A DNA stretch of 64,000 bases, taken from the NCBI RefSeq assembly GCF_009789575.1, contig NZ_CP046908.1:4245001-4309000 (forward strand). Direction: 5' to 3'. The position numbers were made by a program, and so were the translations under genes. Under the pieces are notes generated by a model. It was given only the letters and a program-made list of their open reading frames with translations, did not search any database and was not told where the DNA came from. The DNA is from Stappia indica. Lineage in GTDB: Bacteria > Pseudomonadota > Alphaproteobacteria > Rhizobiales > Stappiaceae. This document shows, piece by piece, positions 24,753 through 33,775 of the stretch (position 1 is the stretch's first letter; every line of letters starts with the position of its first letter).

Positions 24753-25385
24753 TCAGCCGGCGGGGAAGGCGGTACGGGCGGCCGCGACCAAGCCGCGCGC
24801 CTTGTCCGCAAGCTGATCCAGCGACATGCCCGGCCGGTAGAGCGAGGAGCCGAGGCCGAAGCCGCTGGCGCCGGCCTCGCACCAGGGCGCCATCGTCGTG
24901 GTGTCGATGCCGCCGACGGGAAGCAGCAGCGCGTCTTTCGGCATGACGCTGCGCCAGGCCTTCAGCGCGCGGGGCTCCATCGCCTCGGCCGGGAAGAGCT
25001 TCAGCGCGTCCGCCCCCTGGCGCAGCGCGGCGAAGGCCTCCGACGGGGTGGCGACGCCCGGAAGCGTCGCCAGTCCGCAAGCCTGCGCCTCCGCCACCAC
25101 GTCGGGCGCGTAGTTCGGCGCGACCATCAGCCGGCCGCCGACATCGGCAAGCCGGCGGCACTGGTCGGGCTCGAGCACCGTGCCGGCGCCGATCAGCGCG
25201 CGCTCGCCGTGGGACTTTGCGAGCTTGCCGATGCTGGCGAAGGGATCGGGCGAGTTGAGCGGAACCTCGATGATGCGGAAGCCGGCCTCGAACAGGACGT
25301 CGGCGACATCGGTGATTTCCGCCGGCGTGACGCCGCGCAGGATGGCAATGAGCGGGCAGGCGGCAAGCGCTTCGCGCAAGGTCAT
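24753..25385 (-). CDS. dgoA: 2-dehydro-3-deoxy-6-phosphogalactonate aldolase
   Basis: A 210-residue class I aldolase that splits 2-keto-3-deoxy-6-phosphogalactonate to pyruvate and glyceraldehyde 3-phosphate. The KDPG/KDPGal aldolase features are present: LIAILRGVTPAEITDVADVL, the catalytic Glu in FRIIEVPLNSP, GAGTVL, and the Schiff-base Lys in ADALKLFPAE. Adjacency to dgoK and the VAPNYAPDVVAEA and VGGIDTTTMAPW wording point to the galactonate rather than the gluconate enzyme. It overlaps dgoK by four bases. Confidence 0.92.
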   Translation of the reverse strand: MTLREALAACPLIAILRGVTPAEITDVADVLFEAGFRIIEVPLNSPDPFASIGKLAKSHGERALIGAGTVLEPDQCRRLADVGGRLMVAPNYAPDVVAEAQACGLATLPGVATPSEAFAALRQGADALKLFPAEAMEPRALKAWRSVMPKDALLLPVGGIDTTTMAPWCEAGASGFGLGSSLYRPGMSLDQLADKARGLVAAARTAFPAG

Positions 25386-26347
25386 GTCAGGTCTCCCCTG
25401 GCCGCGGCGAGGATCTGCCGGGCACCGTCGATCGCGGCATGGTCGCTCCCCTCAACGACGTCCAGTCCGAAATGGCGGGCGACGATGGCATAGCGGCGGT
25501 TGAGCCCGTCATTGCCGACGATGCCGATGCGCTCGCCCCTGGTGAACTGGTCCCTGGCGAAGAAGCCGCAATTGCGGGCCTGGCGGAACTCCTGCGCGAT
25601 CAGGAGCCCGGAGACGTAGTCGCGAATTTCGCCAGGGGCAAGCTTGCCGGCGAGCATGCCGGTGCGCGCGGCAAAGACCAGCGAGAGCATGGCGTCGCCC
25701 TCCGGGCCTTCCGGCGAGCCGTCATGGATGCCGCGCTCGAAGGCGGCCATGTCTTCCCCGGCACTTTCCGAGCCGGCGGCGGCGCGGGCAATGAAGGAAT
25801 GCTGCGTCAGGAGCGCGAAGAACTCGCCGGTGACGAAGGTGCGGAAGCCCGAAATCCGCCCGCCGGCAACGCGCGCCCACTTGCTGTGGGTGCCGGGCAG
25901 CACGAGCGTTGCGTCATTTTCCAGGCCGAAGCCGACGATCTGGGTCTCCTCGCCGCGCATCACATCGGGGAAGGGCGCGCGGGCCGGATCGTTGATGCCG
26001 GCGAGCAGGATGGCGCGCGAGCCGTTGGCGAGGGTCCGCGTGATCGTGCCTTTCGCGAGATCCTCGACCGAGCATGGGCAGGGGACATAGGGCACCTCGA
26101 TCCAGCCGTTGCGGCTGGTGACCATGCCGACCAGCACGATGTCGAGCGGACCTTCCGCCGCAAGCCAGGGCGCGAGCAGGGCCAGCAGCCGCTCCTCGAA
26201 CGCATGCTTTTCCACAAACTGGATGCCGTCGCCCGTCTCGATGCGGTCGCGCTGCGTGCCGTCGGCGGCAAGCAGCACCGCGCGGAAGGAGGTGGTGCCC
26301 CAGTCGACCACGACATGCGGCGCATTGAGGGCGGAGGGGGAGGGCAT
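25382..26347 (-). CDS. dgoK: 2-dehydro-3-deoxygalactonokinase
   Basis: A 321-residue DgoK-family kinase. The N-terminal phosphate-binding motif is VVDWGTTSFRAVLLAADG, with a central LVLPGTHSKWARV characteristic of the family. It phosphorylates 2-keto-3-deoxygalactonate before DgoA cleavage. It is the first gene of the leftward dgoK-dgoA pair and diverges from the DapA-like/dehydratase operon at 26461, sharing the 113-base promoter region. Confidence 0.92.
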   Translation of the reverse strand: MPSPSALNAPHVVVDWGTTSFRAVLLAADGTQRDRIETGDGIQFVEKHAFEERLLALLAPWLAAEGPLDIVLVGMVTSRNGWIEVPYVPCPCSVEDLAKGTITRTLANGSRAILLAGINDPARAPFPDVMRGEETQIVGFGLENDATLVLPGTHSKWARVAGGRISGFRTFVTGEFFALLTQHSFIARAAAGSESAGEDMAAFERGIHDGSPEGPEGDAMLSLVFAARTGMLAGKLAPGEIRDYVSGLLIAQEFRQARNCGFFARDQFTRGERIGIVGNDGLNRRYAIVARHFGLDVVEGSDHAAIDGARQILAAARGDLT

Positions 26348-26424
26348 GAATCGGTCCTTTCGGGGGAGGCGATGGGTCGAGCATTCATGCTTGTCTTAGC
26401 CGGAGAAACAAGATAGTGTCAATT

Positions 26425-26435
26425 TATGAAACATA
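26425..26435. promoter_or_regulatory. Candidate operator in the dgoK/DapA-like divergent region
   Basis: TATGAAACATA has 4-bp arms around AAA and lies in an A+T-rich divergent intergenic region. GAAACA half-sites are known from IclR/KdgR-type operators, and an IclR-type protein is encoded downstream at 33751. The match is short, so this is only a candidate. Confidence 0.3.
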
Positions 26436-26460
26436 GTCTCACATATTGGACATAGACGAC

Positions 26461-27384
26461 ATGGCTGATCTCGCCGGCATCCTTCCGGTTCTCCCGACGC
26501 CCTTCACGCTAGACGGAAAGGTGGATCTTCCGGCAATGCGCCGCCTGGTGCGCTTCGCGCTCGACTGCGACGTGGACGGCGTCGTCTTCCCGGGCTTTGC
26601 CAGCGAGGTGGAGCAGCTGGAGGCGGGCGAGCGTGCCGAGCTCCTGGCCCTGGTGGCGCAGGAGGTCGGCGGCAAGGTGCCGGTGGTTGCCGGCGCCAGC
26701 GCACCGAGCGCCGCGGACGTGATCGCCCATGGCCGCGTGGCGGCCTCCGTCGGCGTCACCTGGCTGATGATCCAGCCGCCGGTCTCCATCGGCCGCGAGG
26801 CCGCGGCGGTGACGGCGTTCTTCAGCGAGGTTGCGGCCGGCCTGCCGGAGGCGCGCATCGTGCTGCAGAATGCGCCGGCGCCGCGCGGCTCCGACATTGC
26901 GCCGCAGACCCTGGTCGAGGTGGCGCGCGCCGTGCCGCAGATCGCCTATGTCAAGGAAGAGACCCTGCCGGCGGGGCCGGCGATCAGCCACCTCCTGGCG
27001 CATCGGCCGCAGACGCTGGCCGGCGTCATCGGCGGTGGCGGGGCGCGCTACATTCTCGACGAATATGCGCGCGGCGCCTGCGCGGCCATGCCGGCCATCG
27101 AGATCGCCGACGAGCATGTCGCGCTCGACCGGGCCTGGCGGGAGGGCCGCATCGCCGAGGCGCGGGAGATCTATGTGCGGACCCTGCCGCTGCTGACGCT
27201 GCAGGCGGTCTATCGCATGCGCTTGACCAAGCACGTGATGATCCGCCGCGGCGTGCTTGAAAACACCGTGGTGCGCGCACCTACGCCGGAGCTCGACGGG
27301 CCGGCGAGCGCGGATATCGATGCGAACCTTGCGGCGCTCGGCATCGGCGCGCTGCAGGCGGCAGTCGCCGGGGGCGTCCGATGA
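26461..27384 (+). CDS. DapA (DHDPS/NAL)-family lyase or dehydratase
   Basis: A 307-residue TIM-barrel protein of the DHDPS/N-acetylneuraminate lyase superfamily (LAGILPVLPTPFTLDGKVDL at the N terminus). The Schiff-base lysine K165 sits in IAYVKEET. The usual catalytic tyrosine of the YN-x-P motif is replaced: the sequence reads IVLQNAPAPRG, with Gln in the Tyr position. The enzyme is therefore probably not a standard aldolase and may dehydrate or cleave a 2-keto-3-deoxy sugar acid by another mechanism. The ATG at 26461 is preferred over a TTG at 26446. It overlaps the dehydratase gene by four bases and opens the rightward sugar-acid operon. Confidence 0.82.
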   Translation: MADLAGILPVLPTPFTLDGKVDLPAMRRLVRFALDCDVDGVVFPGFASEVEQLEAGERAELLALVAQEVGGKVPVVAGASAPSAADVIAHGRVAASVGVTWLMIQPPVSIGREAAAVTAFFSEVAAGLPEARIVLQNAPAPRGSDIAPQTLVEVARAVPQIAYVKEETLPAGPAISHLLAHRPQTLAGVIGGGGARYILDEYARGACAAMPAIEIADEHVALDRAWREGRIAEAREIYVRTLPLLTLQAVYRMRLTKHVMIRRGVLENTVVRAPTPELDGPASADIDANLAALGIGALQAAVAGGVR

Positions 27385-28550
27385 GCGATGCCGTCCGCAG
27401 CATCGAGGTCTTCACGCTGACGCAGACGCGGGACAAGCCCTATCTCGGCACGGCCCGCAAGGGCGAGGAACCGAATGCCCGCGGCTATCTGGTGCGCAAG
27501 GGCAACCGCACCGTCTATCCGACCTTCGACCGCAGCGTGCTGCTGCGCATCGAGACCCGCGACGGCGTCACCGGCTGGGGCGAGACCTACGGCCTCGTCG
27601 CCCCCGGCGCCGTTGCCGAGATCGTCAAGGACCTGCTCGCCGACTTCACCATCGGCCGCGATCCGTCCGATCCGTCCGCCATCTACGACGACCTCTACGA
27701 CCTGATGCGGGTGCGCGGCTATACGGGGGGCTTTTATGTCGACGCGCTGGCCGCCATCGACATCGCCCTGTGGGACATTGCCGGGCAGATCGCCGGCAAG
27801 CCGGTGGCGGAGCTTCTGGGCGGCGACCGCTCGAAGACCATCCCTGCCTATGTCTCGGGCCTGCCCGAGGCGACCCGCAAGGCCCGCGCCGAGCTCGCCC
27901 TGTCCTGGCAGGCGCGCGGGTTCGATGCGTTCAAGTTTGCAACGCCGGTCGCCGACGACGGGCCGGCGGCGGAGATGGAATCCTTGCGCGCGGCGCTTGG
28001 CCCCAACGCGCGGATCGCCGCCGACATGCACTGGAACCAGAGCGCGGATGAGGCGCTGGCCCTGATCGAGGCGATGAAGCCGCATGGGCTGTGGTTCGCC
28101 GAGGCGCCGGTCTACACCGAGGACATTGCCGGTCTGGAGGCGGTGTCGAAGGGCACGGACGTGCCCATCGCCGTCGGCGAGGAATGGCGCACGGTCTGGG
28201 ACATGCGGCACCGGGTGGAGCGCTGCCGGATAGCCATCGTCCAGCCGGAGATGGGGCACAAGGGCATCACCAACTTCACCCGCATCGGCGCGCTGGCGGC
28301 GGAGCGGGGCATCGAGGTGATCCCGCACGCGACCATCGGCGCCGGCATCTTCCTGGCCGCCAGTCTGCAGGCGAGCGCATCGCTGCCGACGCTGACCGGC
28401 CACGAGTTCCAGCATTCGATCTTCGAACCCAATCGGCGCCTCCTTGCAGGTGACATGGACTGCGCGGACGGCGTCTACCGCCTCCCGACCGGTCCAGGTC
28501 TTGGGGTGCGTCCGTCGGAGGAAGCGCTGCGCCTGATGCAGCGGATATAA
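27381..28550 (+). CDS. Mandelate racemase/muconate lactonizing-family acid-sugar dehydratase
   Basis: A 389-residue enolase-superfamily enzyme. Visible metal ligands are D215 (AADMHWNQ), E241 (FAEAPVY) and E267 (VGEEWRT); the general acid/base His is H316 (IPHATIGAG). The first barrel-strand motif is K185-F-A rather than the classical K-x-K. An N-terminal capping domain precedes the barrel. Family members with His at the seventh strand dehydrate aldonates or aldarates to 2-keto-3-deoxy acids, which fits dgoK and dgoA next door. The particular sugar acid (galactonate, fuconate, arabinonate or other) cannot be read from sequence alone. Confidence 0.87.
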   Translation: MSDAVRSIEVFTLTQTRDKPYLGTARKGEEPNARGYLVRKGNRTVYPTFDRSVLLRIETRDGVTGWGETYGLVAPGAVAEIVKDLLADFTIGRDPSDPSAIYDDLYDLMRVRGYTGGFYVDALAAIDIALWDIAGQIAGKPVAELLGGDRSKTIPAYVSGLPEATRKARAELALSWQARGFDAFKFATPVADDGPAAEMESLRAALGPNARIAADMHWNQSADEALALIEAMKPHGLWFAEAPVYTEDIAGLEAVSKGTDVPIAVGEEWRTVWDMRHRVERCRIAIVQPEMGHKGITNFTRIGALAAERGIEVIPHATIGAGIFLAASLQASASLPTLTGHEFQHSIFEPNRRLLAGDMDCADGVYRLPTGPGLGVRPSEEALRLMQRI

Positions 28551-28572
28551 AAGCCAAGTGGAGGAAAACGCG

Positions 28573-29850
28573 ATGACCAGGACTTTCGGACGGTTCGTCA
28601 GGACCGCAACCGCAGCTGCCATGCTCTCGGCGACGATGCTGTCGCCGGCGCTGGCCGACACGACGCTGAAGTTCGTCTCCTGGCAGGTGGACGATGCCGG
28701 CACCGGCGACTGGTGGAAGGCCGCCATCGCCGCATTCGAGGAGGCCAATCCGGGCGTGAAGGTGGAGTTCACCAAGGTCGAGCGCGCGGCCTATGCCGAC
28801 ACGATGACGACCCTGTTCGCCGGCGGCCAGCCGCCGCATATCGTCCATCTCGCCTCGTTCGAGTTCCAGTCCTTCGCCGAGAACGGCTGGATGGAAAATC
28901 TCGGTCCCTGGCTCGACAAGGACGGCGTCGACATGACCGGCTGGGCCGGCCAGGGCAAGTGCATGTGGAACGGCGAAACCGCCTGCATCATGATGAACTA
29001 CTTCGGGTTCATCATGGCCTACAACAAGGCGATCCTGGAGAAGGAAGGCCTGTCGGTTCCCACCACCTATGCCGAGTTCCTCGAGGTCGCCCGCAAGACC
29101 ACCAAGGACTTCAACGGTGACGGCATCACCGACCAGTACGGCACCGGCCACGAGACCAAGGGCGGCGCCGGCCAGTACCTGACCGAGATGCTGAGCTACA
29201 TCCTCGACGCCGGCGCCTACTGGACCGACAAGGACGGCAACATCACCATCGACACGCCGCAGATGGTCGAGGGCCTGACCCGCTGGAAGACCGTCGTCAA
29301 GGAAGGCCTCACCCCGGTCGACCTGTCCGCCGGCGACATCCGCAAGCTCTTCGCCGACGGCAAGATGGCCCTGCGCCTCGACGGTCCGTGGCTCTACGGC
29401 ATCATGCAGAAGGGCGCGGCCTCCGCCGACACGGCGGTTGCCGAGCCGGCCTTCAGCCCGCCGGTCGGCGGCTCGTCCAACGTGCTGGGCATGGCGAGCG
29501 AGATTTCCGATGAGGAAAAGGCGCTCGTCTGGGACTTCATCAAGCTGGTGATGTCGCCCGAGTGGCAGCGCAAATATGCCACCATCGGCAAGAACACCCC
29601 GCCGAGCCCGGCTGCCGACGTCTCCGGCGTCGAGCAGGAGGTGCCGCACTTCCCGCTGCTGATCAAGACGATGAAGGCGGCCTCGGATGCCGGTGTCGAC
29701 CGCATCCCGACGGGCCTCGAGATCCAGTACAACGAGTTCGGCAAGATGGTGCAGGAAGAGGTCCAGCGCATGCTGATCGAGGATCTCGATCCGGCCGCGG
29801 TGGTCAAGGTCATGCAGGAGCGGGCCGAGACCATCAAGAACGGCGGCTGA
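28573..29850 (+). CDS. ABC transporter solute-binding protein, sugar type (family 1)
   Basis: A 425-residue binding protein with a signal peptide (VRTATAAAMLSATMLSPALA, then mature DTTLKFVSWQ). GGAGGAAAA lies before the ATG at 28573; a GTG at 28558 is in frame but overlaps that site. Family 1 proteins bind mono- and oligosaccharides. It is followed by a terminator-like hairpin and two permeases and an ATPase, all on the same strand. Neighbouring sugar-acid genes suggest a sugar, sugar lactone or oligouronide as ligand. Confidence 0.9.
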   Translation: MTRTFGRFVRTATAAAMLSATMLSPALADTTLKFVSWQVDDAGTGDWWKAAIAAFEEANPGVKVEFTKVERAAYADTMTTLFAGGQPPHIVHLASFEFQSFAENGWMENLGPWLDKDGVDMTGWAGQGKCMWNGETACIMMNYFGFIMAYNKAILEKEGLSVPTTYAEFLEVARKTTKDFNGDGITDQYGTGHETKGGAGQYLTEMLSYILDAGAYWTDKDGNITIDTPQMVEGLTRWKTVVKEGLTPVDLSAGDIRKLFADGKMALRLDGPWLYGIMQKGAASADTAVAEPAFSPPVGGSSNVLGMASEISDEEKALVWDFIKLVMSPEWQRKYATIGKNTPPSPAADVSGVEQEVPHFPLLIKTMKAASDAGVDRIPTGLEIQYNEFGKMVQEEVQRMLIEDLDPAAVVKVMQERAETIKNGG

Positions 29851-29863
29851 CCGCACATTCGCA

Positions 29864-29897
29864 GCCGGCCCCTTTCGCAGGGGCCGGCTTGTCTTTT
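29864..29897 (+). other. Intercistronic hairpin after the binding-protein gene
   Basis: GCCGGCCCCT (29864-29873) and AGGGGCCGGC (29879-29888) form a perfect 10-bp stem with a 5-base loop, followed by TTGTCTTTT. The form is that of a Rho-independent terminator, but permease genes follow at once on the same strand, so it probably acts as a partial attenuator that sets the binding protein above the permeases. Confidence 0.75.
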
Positions 29898-29938
29898 CGA
29901 TCCTGCGCCGCGGCGCTGTGCCTGCGGCAGGAGGTTGC

Positions 29939-30847
29939 ATGTCCCGAGTCCGGCTCTTCGATCTGGCCAGGCCGAGCCGTCAGCATCTGCTGGGCTACAT
30001 TCTGCTCGCCCCTGCGGTGCTGCTGGTCGGCCTGATCATCGTCTATCCCCTGATCATCTCGATCGACCTGTCGCTGCAGGCGGTCAAGCTGCCGCGGATG
30101 GGCGCCCCGCGCGCGCCCTTCACCACGGCGAACTACCAGAAGCTCTTTGCCTCCAGCGAATTCTGGATGGCCTGCTGGGTGACGCTGAAGCTCGTCGTCG
30201 TGGTCACCGCCGGCAGCCTGATCACCGGCGTCTCGACCGCGCTTCTGGTCAACAACCGGTTCCGCGGGCGCACGCTCGCGCGCCTTGCCATGGCGCTGCC
30301 CTGGGCGGTGCCGGAAGTGATCGCGGTGGTGATCTTTGCCTGGATCTTCGACAGTTCCTTCGGCCTCATGAGCTGGCTGCTGGTCACGCTCGGCCTCTCC
30401 GACGGCATGGTCGCCTGGGTGTCGACGCCGGGCGCCGCCTTCTGGGCGGTGGCGATCACCATGATCTGGAAGGGCTATCCCTTCGTCTCGATCATGACGC
30501 TGGCCGGCCTGCAGTCGATCCCGACCGACTTCTACAACGCCGCCAAGGTGGACGGGGCCAATGTCTTCCAGCGCTTCCGCTGGATCACGCTGCCGCTCCT
30601 GATGCCGGTGCTCGGCGTCACCCTGGTGCTGGTCATCCTGTGGGTGTTCCGCGACTTCTCGATCATCAAGGTGCTGACCGAGGGCGGGCCGCTGAAGTCG
30701 ACCCAGACCCTGTCGATCATGACCTACGACCAGGCCTTCGGCTTCTTCAACTTCGGCTATGCCTCGGCGGTGGGCGTCGTCACGCTGGTCATCTGCGTCG
30801 TCGCGAGCCTGCTGATGCTCGGCCGCCAGACCCGCGCCATGTATTGA
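29939..30847 (+). CDS. ABC transporter permease, MalF/UgpA type
   Basis: A 302-residue membrane protein with six predicted segments (LLGYILLAPAVLLVGLIIVY first) and an EAA loop FYNAAKVDGANVFQRFRWIT then LPLLMP. AGGAGG lies 5 bases before the ATG at 29939; an earlier GTG (29918) is in frame but lacks a ribosome-binding site. It pairs with the permease at 30861, 13 bases downstream. Confidence 0.9.
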   Translation: MSRVRLFDLARPSRQHLLGYILLAPAVLLVGLIIVYPLIISIDLSLQAVKLPRMGAPRAPFTTANYQKLFASSEFWMACWVTLKLVVVVTAGSLITGVSTALLVNNRFRGRTLARLAMALPWAVPEVIAVVIFAWIFDSSFGLMSWLLVTLGLSDGMVAWVSTPGAAFWAVAITMIWKGYPFVSIMTLAGLQSIPTDFYNAAKVDGANVFQRFRWITLPLLMPVLGVTLVLVILWVFRDFSIIKVLTEGGPLKSTQTLSIMTYDQAFGFFNFGYASAVGVVTLVICVVASLLMLGRQTRAMY

Positions 30848-30860
30848 GAAAGGGGACCCC

Positions 30861-31691
30861 ATGAACCGCACACCCCTGCAAAGCCTGGCGCTCTACGGCA
30901 CCGTCATCCTGCTCGCCGCGCTGATCCTGTTTCCGGTCTACTGGCTGCTGGTGACCGCCGTCTCCACCTCGGCGGACCTGTCGCAGCTGCCGCCCAGCTT
31001 CTGGCCGGACGATGCCCAGTGGGGCACGTTCGCCAAGGTCTGGGAGGAGCGGCCGATCCCGCTCTGGCTGCTCAACTCGATGCTGGCGGCCATCGGCTCG
31101 GTCACCCTGTCGATGGTGGTCTCGGTGCTGGCGGGCTATGCCCTGTCGCGCTTCACGATCCGCGGCGGCCATTCGCTCGGCCTGTTCATCCTGACGGCGA
31201 AGATGCTGCCGGCGACGCTGCTGGTGATCCCGCTCTTCTCGATCTTCCGCAACTTCGGGATGATCGGCAGCCTGTGGACGCTGGTGCTGGCGCATTCGAC
31301 GCTGATCATTCCCTTCACCACCTGGATGCTGAAGGGCTATTTCGACACGATCCCGCGCGAGCTGGAACAGGCGGCGATGGTCGACGGCTGTTCGCCGATG
31401 GGCGCGATGGTGCGGGTCGTGCTGCCGGTCGCCACGCCCGGGCTGGCGGCGACCTCGCTCTATGCCTTCGTGCTGAGCTGGGCCGACTACGCCTATGCGC
31501 GGACCTTCCTCGTCAATGCACCGGACAGCTGGACCGCCAATCTCGGCATCACGACGATGCGCGGCGAGTACAGCACCGACTGGAACGAGATTTCGGCTGC
31601 GGCCGTCTTCGTCGCCGTTCCGATCATCGTCATCTACCTGTTCCTTGAGCGCTACCTGGTCGGCGGACTGACCGCGGGCGCGGAGAAGTAA
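30861..31691 (+). CDS. ABC transporter permease, MalG/UgpE type
   Basis: A 276-residue membrane protein with six predicted segments. Its EAA loop reads ELEQAAMVDGCSPMGAMVRV then VLPVATPG. AAAGGGG precedes the ATG. It lies between the first permease and the ATPase (3 bases away), completing the two-permease channel of this sugar importer. Confidence 0.9.
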   Translation: MNRTPLQSLALYGTVILLAALILFPVYWLLVTAVSTSADLSQLPPSFWPDDAQWGTFAKVWEERPIPLWLLNSMLAAIGSVTLSMVVSVLAGYALSRFTIRGGHSLGLFILTAKMLPATLLVIPLFSIFRNFGMIGSLWTLVLAHSTLIIPFTTWMLKGYFDTIPRELEQAAMVDGCSPMGAMVRVVLPVATPGLAATSLYAFVLSWADYAYARTFLVNAPDSWTANLGITTMRGEYSTDWNEISAAAVFVAVPIIVIYLFLERYLVGGLTAGAEK

Positions 31692-31694
31692 TTC

Positions 31695-32801
31695 ATGGCC
31701 AATATCTCCATTCGAAACGTCCACAAGAGCTACGGCGCGCACGAGGTGCTGAAGCCGTTCTCGCTCGAGATCGCGGACGGCGAGTTCATCGTGCTGGTCG
31801 GCCCGTCGGGCTGCGGCAAGTCGACGATGCTCAAGATCCTGGCGGGCCTCGAACCGGCGACCGGCGGCGACATCCATCTCGGCGAGCGGGAGGTCACCGA
31901 CCTTGCCCCCGGCGACCGCGACATCGCCATGGTGTTCCAGAACTACGCGCTCTATCCGCACCTGACCGTGCGCGAGAACATCGGCTTCGGGCTGAAGATG
32001 CGCGGCACGCCAAAGGCCGAGATCGAGCGCCGGGTGCTGGAGGCCGCGCGCATCCTGGAGGTGGAGAAGTATCTCGAACGCCGCCCGAAGGACCTGTCCG
32101 GCGGCCAGCGCCAGCGCGTTGCGCTGGGCCGGGCCATCGTGCGCCAGCCGCTCGCCTTCCTGATGGACGAGCCGCTGTCCAATCTCGACGCCAAGCTGCG
32201 CGTCCACATGCGGGCCGAGATCGGCGCGCTGCACAAGCGCCTCGGCGTCACCACGGTCTATGTCACCCACGACCAGATCGAGGCGATGACCATGGCCGAC
32301 CGGGTGGTGATCATGCGCGACGGCGAGATCCAGCAGATCGCCGATCCCGACACGCTGTTCCAGCGGCCCGACAATCTCTTCGTCGCCGGCTTCATCGGCT
32401 CGCCGGGCATGAACTTCCTCTCCGCCGATGTGGAGCGATCCGCCGGCGGGGCGACCATCACCCTGTTCGGCAACCGCATCGCGGTCGACGAGGCACGGCT
32501 TGCGGGTGCATCGACCGTCATCGCCGGCATCCGGCCGGAGCATTTCCATCTCGGCGAGGGCCTTGCGACCTTCACCATCCGTCCGAGCCTGGTGGAAAGC
32601 CTCGGCTCGGAGAAATACGTCTATTTCGACGGCGGGGCGCACATGGTCTCGGCCGGCGAGAGCGAGGACGACACGTCCAAGGGCCTGATCGCCCGGCTCG
32701 CCCATTCCGGCCCGATGGCGGAGGGGCAGGATCTCGTCCTGTCCTTCGATCCGGCCGAACTCCATCTCTTCGATGCGGTGAGCGAAAAGGCGTTGCGCTG
32801 A
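31695..32801 (+). CDS. ABC transporter ATPase, MalK/UgpC type
   Basis: A 368-residue ATPase with Walker A GPSGCGKST, Q-loop MVFQNYALYPH, signature LSGGQRQRVALGRAI, Walker B LAFLMDEPLSNLD, switch histidine VTHDQIEAM, and a C-terminal TOBE region. It has the standard spacing between Q-loop and signature (KMRGTPKAEIERRV), unlike the paralogue at 6384. Its TGA overlaps the ATG of the next gene. Confidence 0.92.
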   Translation: MANISIRNVHKSYGAHEVLKPFSLEIADGEFIVLVGPSGCGKSTMLKILAGLEPATGGDIHLGEREVTDLAPGDRDIAMVFQNYALYPHLTVRENIGFGLKMRGTPKAEIERRVLEAARILEVEKYLERRPKDLSGGQRQRVALGRAIVRQPLAFLMDEPLSNLDAKLRVHMRAEIGALHKRLGVTTVYVTHDQIEAMTMADRVVIMRDGEIQQIADPDTLFQRPDNLFVAGFIGSPGMNFLSADVERSAGGATITLFGNRIAVDEARLAGASTVIAGIRPEHFHLGEGLATFTIRPSLVESLGSEKYVYFDGGAHMVSAGESEDDTSKGLIARLAHSGPMAEGQDLVLSFDPAELHLFDAVSEKALR

Positions 32802-33775
32802 TGCTGGTTCTTGTCACGGGAAGCTCCGGCCGCGTCGGCCGGGCGGCGGTTGCGGCGCTGCGCGCCGCCGGGCACGAGGTGCGCGGCTTCGACCTGCGCG
32901 CCTCCGGCACCGATCTCGACGAGGTGGTCGGCAGCTTCGATGATGCCGAGGCCTGCGCCCGCGCGGTCGCCGGCACGGATGCGGTGCTGCATCTGGGCGC
33001 CTTCATGTCCTGGGTGCCGGCCGAGCGCACGGCGATGTTCCGCGCCAATGTCGAGGGAACGCGGGTGCTGCTCGATGCGGCGGCGCAAGCCGGCGTGCGC
33101 CGTTTCGTCTTCGCCAGCTCCGGCGAGGTCTATCCGGAGAACGCGCCGCTGGTCCTCCCCGTCACCGAGGAGCATCCGCTGCGGGCGAACAGCCCCTATG
33201 GCCTCACCAAGCTGCTGGGCGAGCATCTGGTCTCCTTCCACCAGCGCATCGGCAGTTTCGAGACGGTGATCCTGCGCTTTTCCCATACGCAGGATGCGAG
33301 CGAGCTGCTCGATCCCGACAGCTTCTTCTCCGGCCCGCGCTTCTTCCTGCGCCCGCGCATCCGCCAGCAGGAGCGCATGGGTAACACCGCTGTCGCCGAG
33401 CTGCTGCGTGCGGCCGATCCCGGCCGGCCCGCCCATGTGCTGGCCCGCAATGCCGCCGGCAAACCGTTCCGGATGCACATCACCGACACCAGGGATATGG
33501 TGAAGGGCGTGCTGCTGGCGCTGGAATCGGACGGGGCGGCCGGGGGGATCTTCAATCTGGGGGCGAGCGACCCCGTCGATTTCGAGCGGCTGCTGCCGGC
33601 CATGTCCGAAATCACGGGATTGCCCGTCGTGACCGTTGACCTGCCCGGCGCCGGCGTCGATTACCAGACCTCGAACGCAAGGATACGCGAGACGCTGGGG
33701 TTCGAGCCGGAATGGACGATCGATCGGATGTTGCAGGAGGCGGCGCGGACATGGCGGACGCGAGCACAGGCCTGA
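32801..33775 (+). CDS. NAD-dependent epimerase/dehydratase-family (extended SDR) protein
   Basis: A 324-residue extended short-chain dehydrogenase. The nucleotide-binding motif is VTGSSGRVGRAAV at the N terminus, and the catalytic Y-x3-K is in NSPYGLTKLLGE with a preceding FASSGEVYP serine. It starts on the last base of the ATPase stop codon (TGATG), so it is translationally coupled. In this operon a role as a sugar, sugar-acid or uronate dehydrogenase or epimerase is likely. Its 3' end overlaps the IclR-lactonase fusion by 25 bases. Confidence 0.85.
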   Translation: MLVLVTGSSGRVGRAAVAALRAAGHEVRGFDLRASGTDLDEVVGSFDDAEACARAVAGTDAVLHLGAFMSWVPAERTAMFRANVEGTRVLLDAAAQAGVRRFVFASSGEVYPENAPLVLPVTEEHPLRANSPYGLTKLLGEHLVSFHQRIGSFETVILRFSHTQDASELLDPDSFFSGPRFFLRPRIRQQERMGNTAVAELLRAADPGRPAHVLARNAAGKPFRMHITDTRDMVKGVLLALESDGAAGGIFNLGASDPVDFERLLPAMSEITGLPVVTVDLPGAGVDYQTSNARIRETLGFEPEWTIDRMLQEAARTWRTRAQA

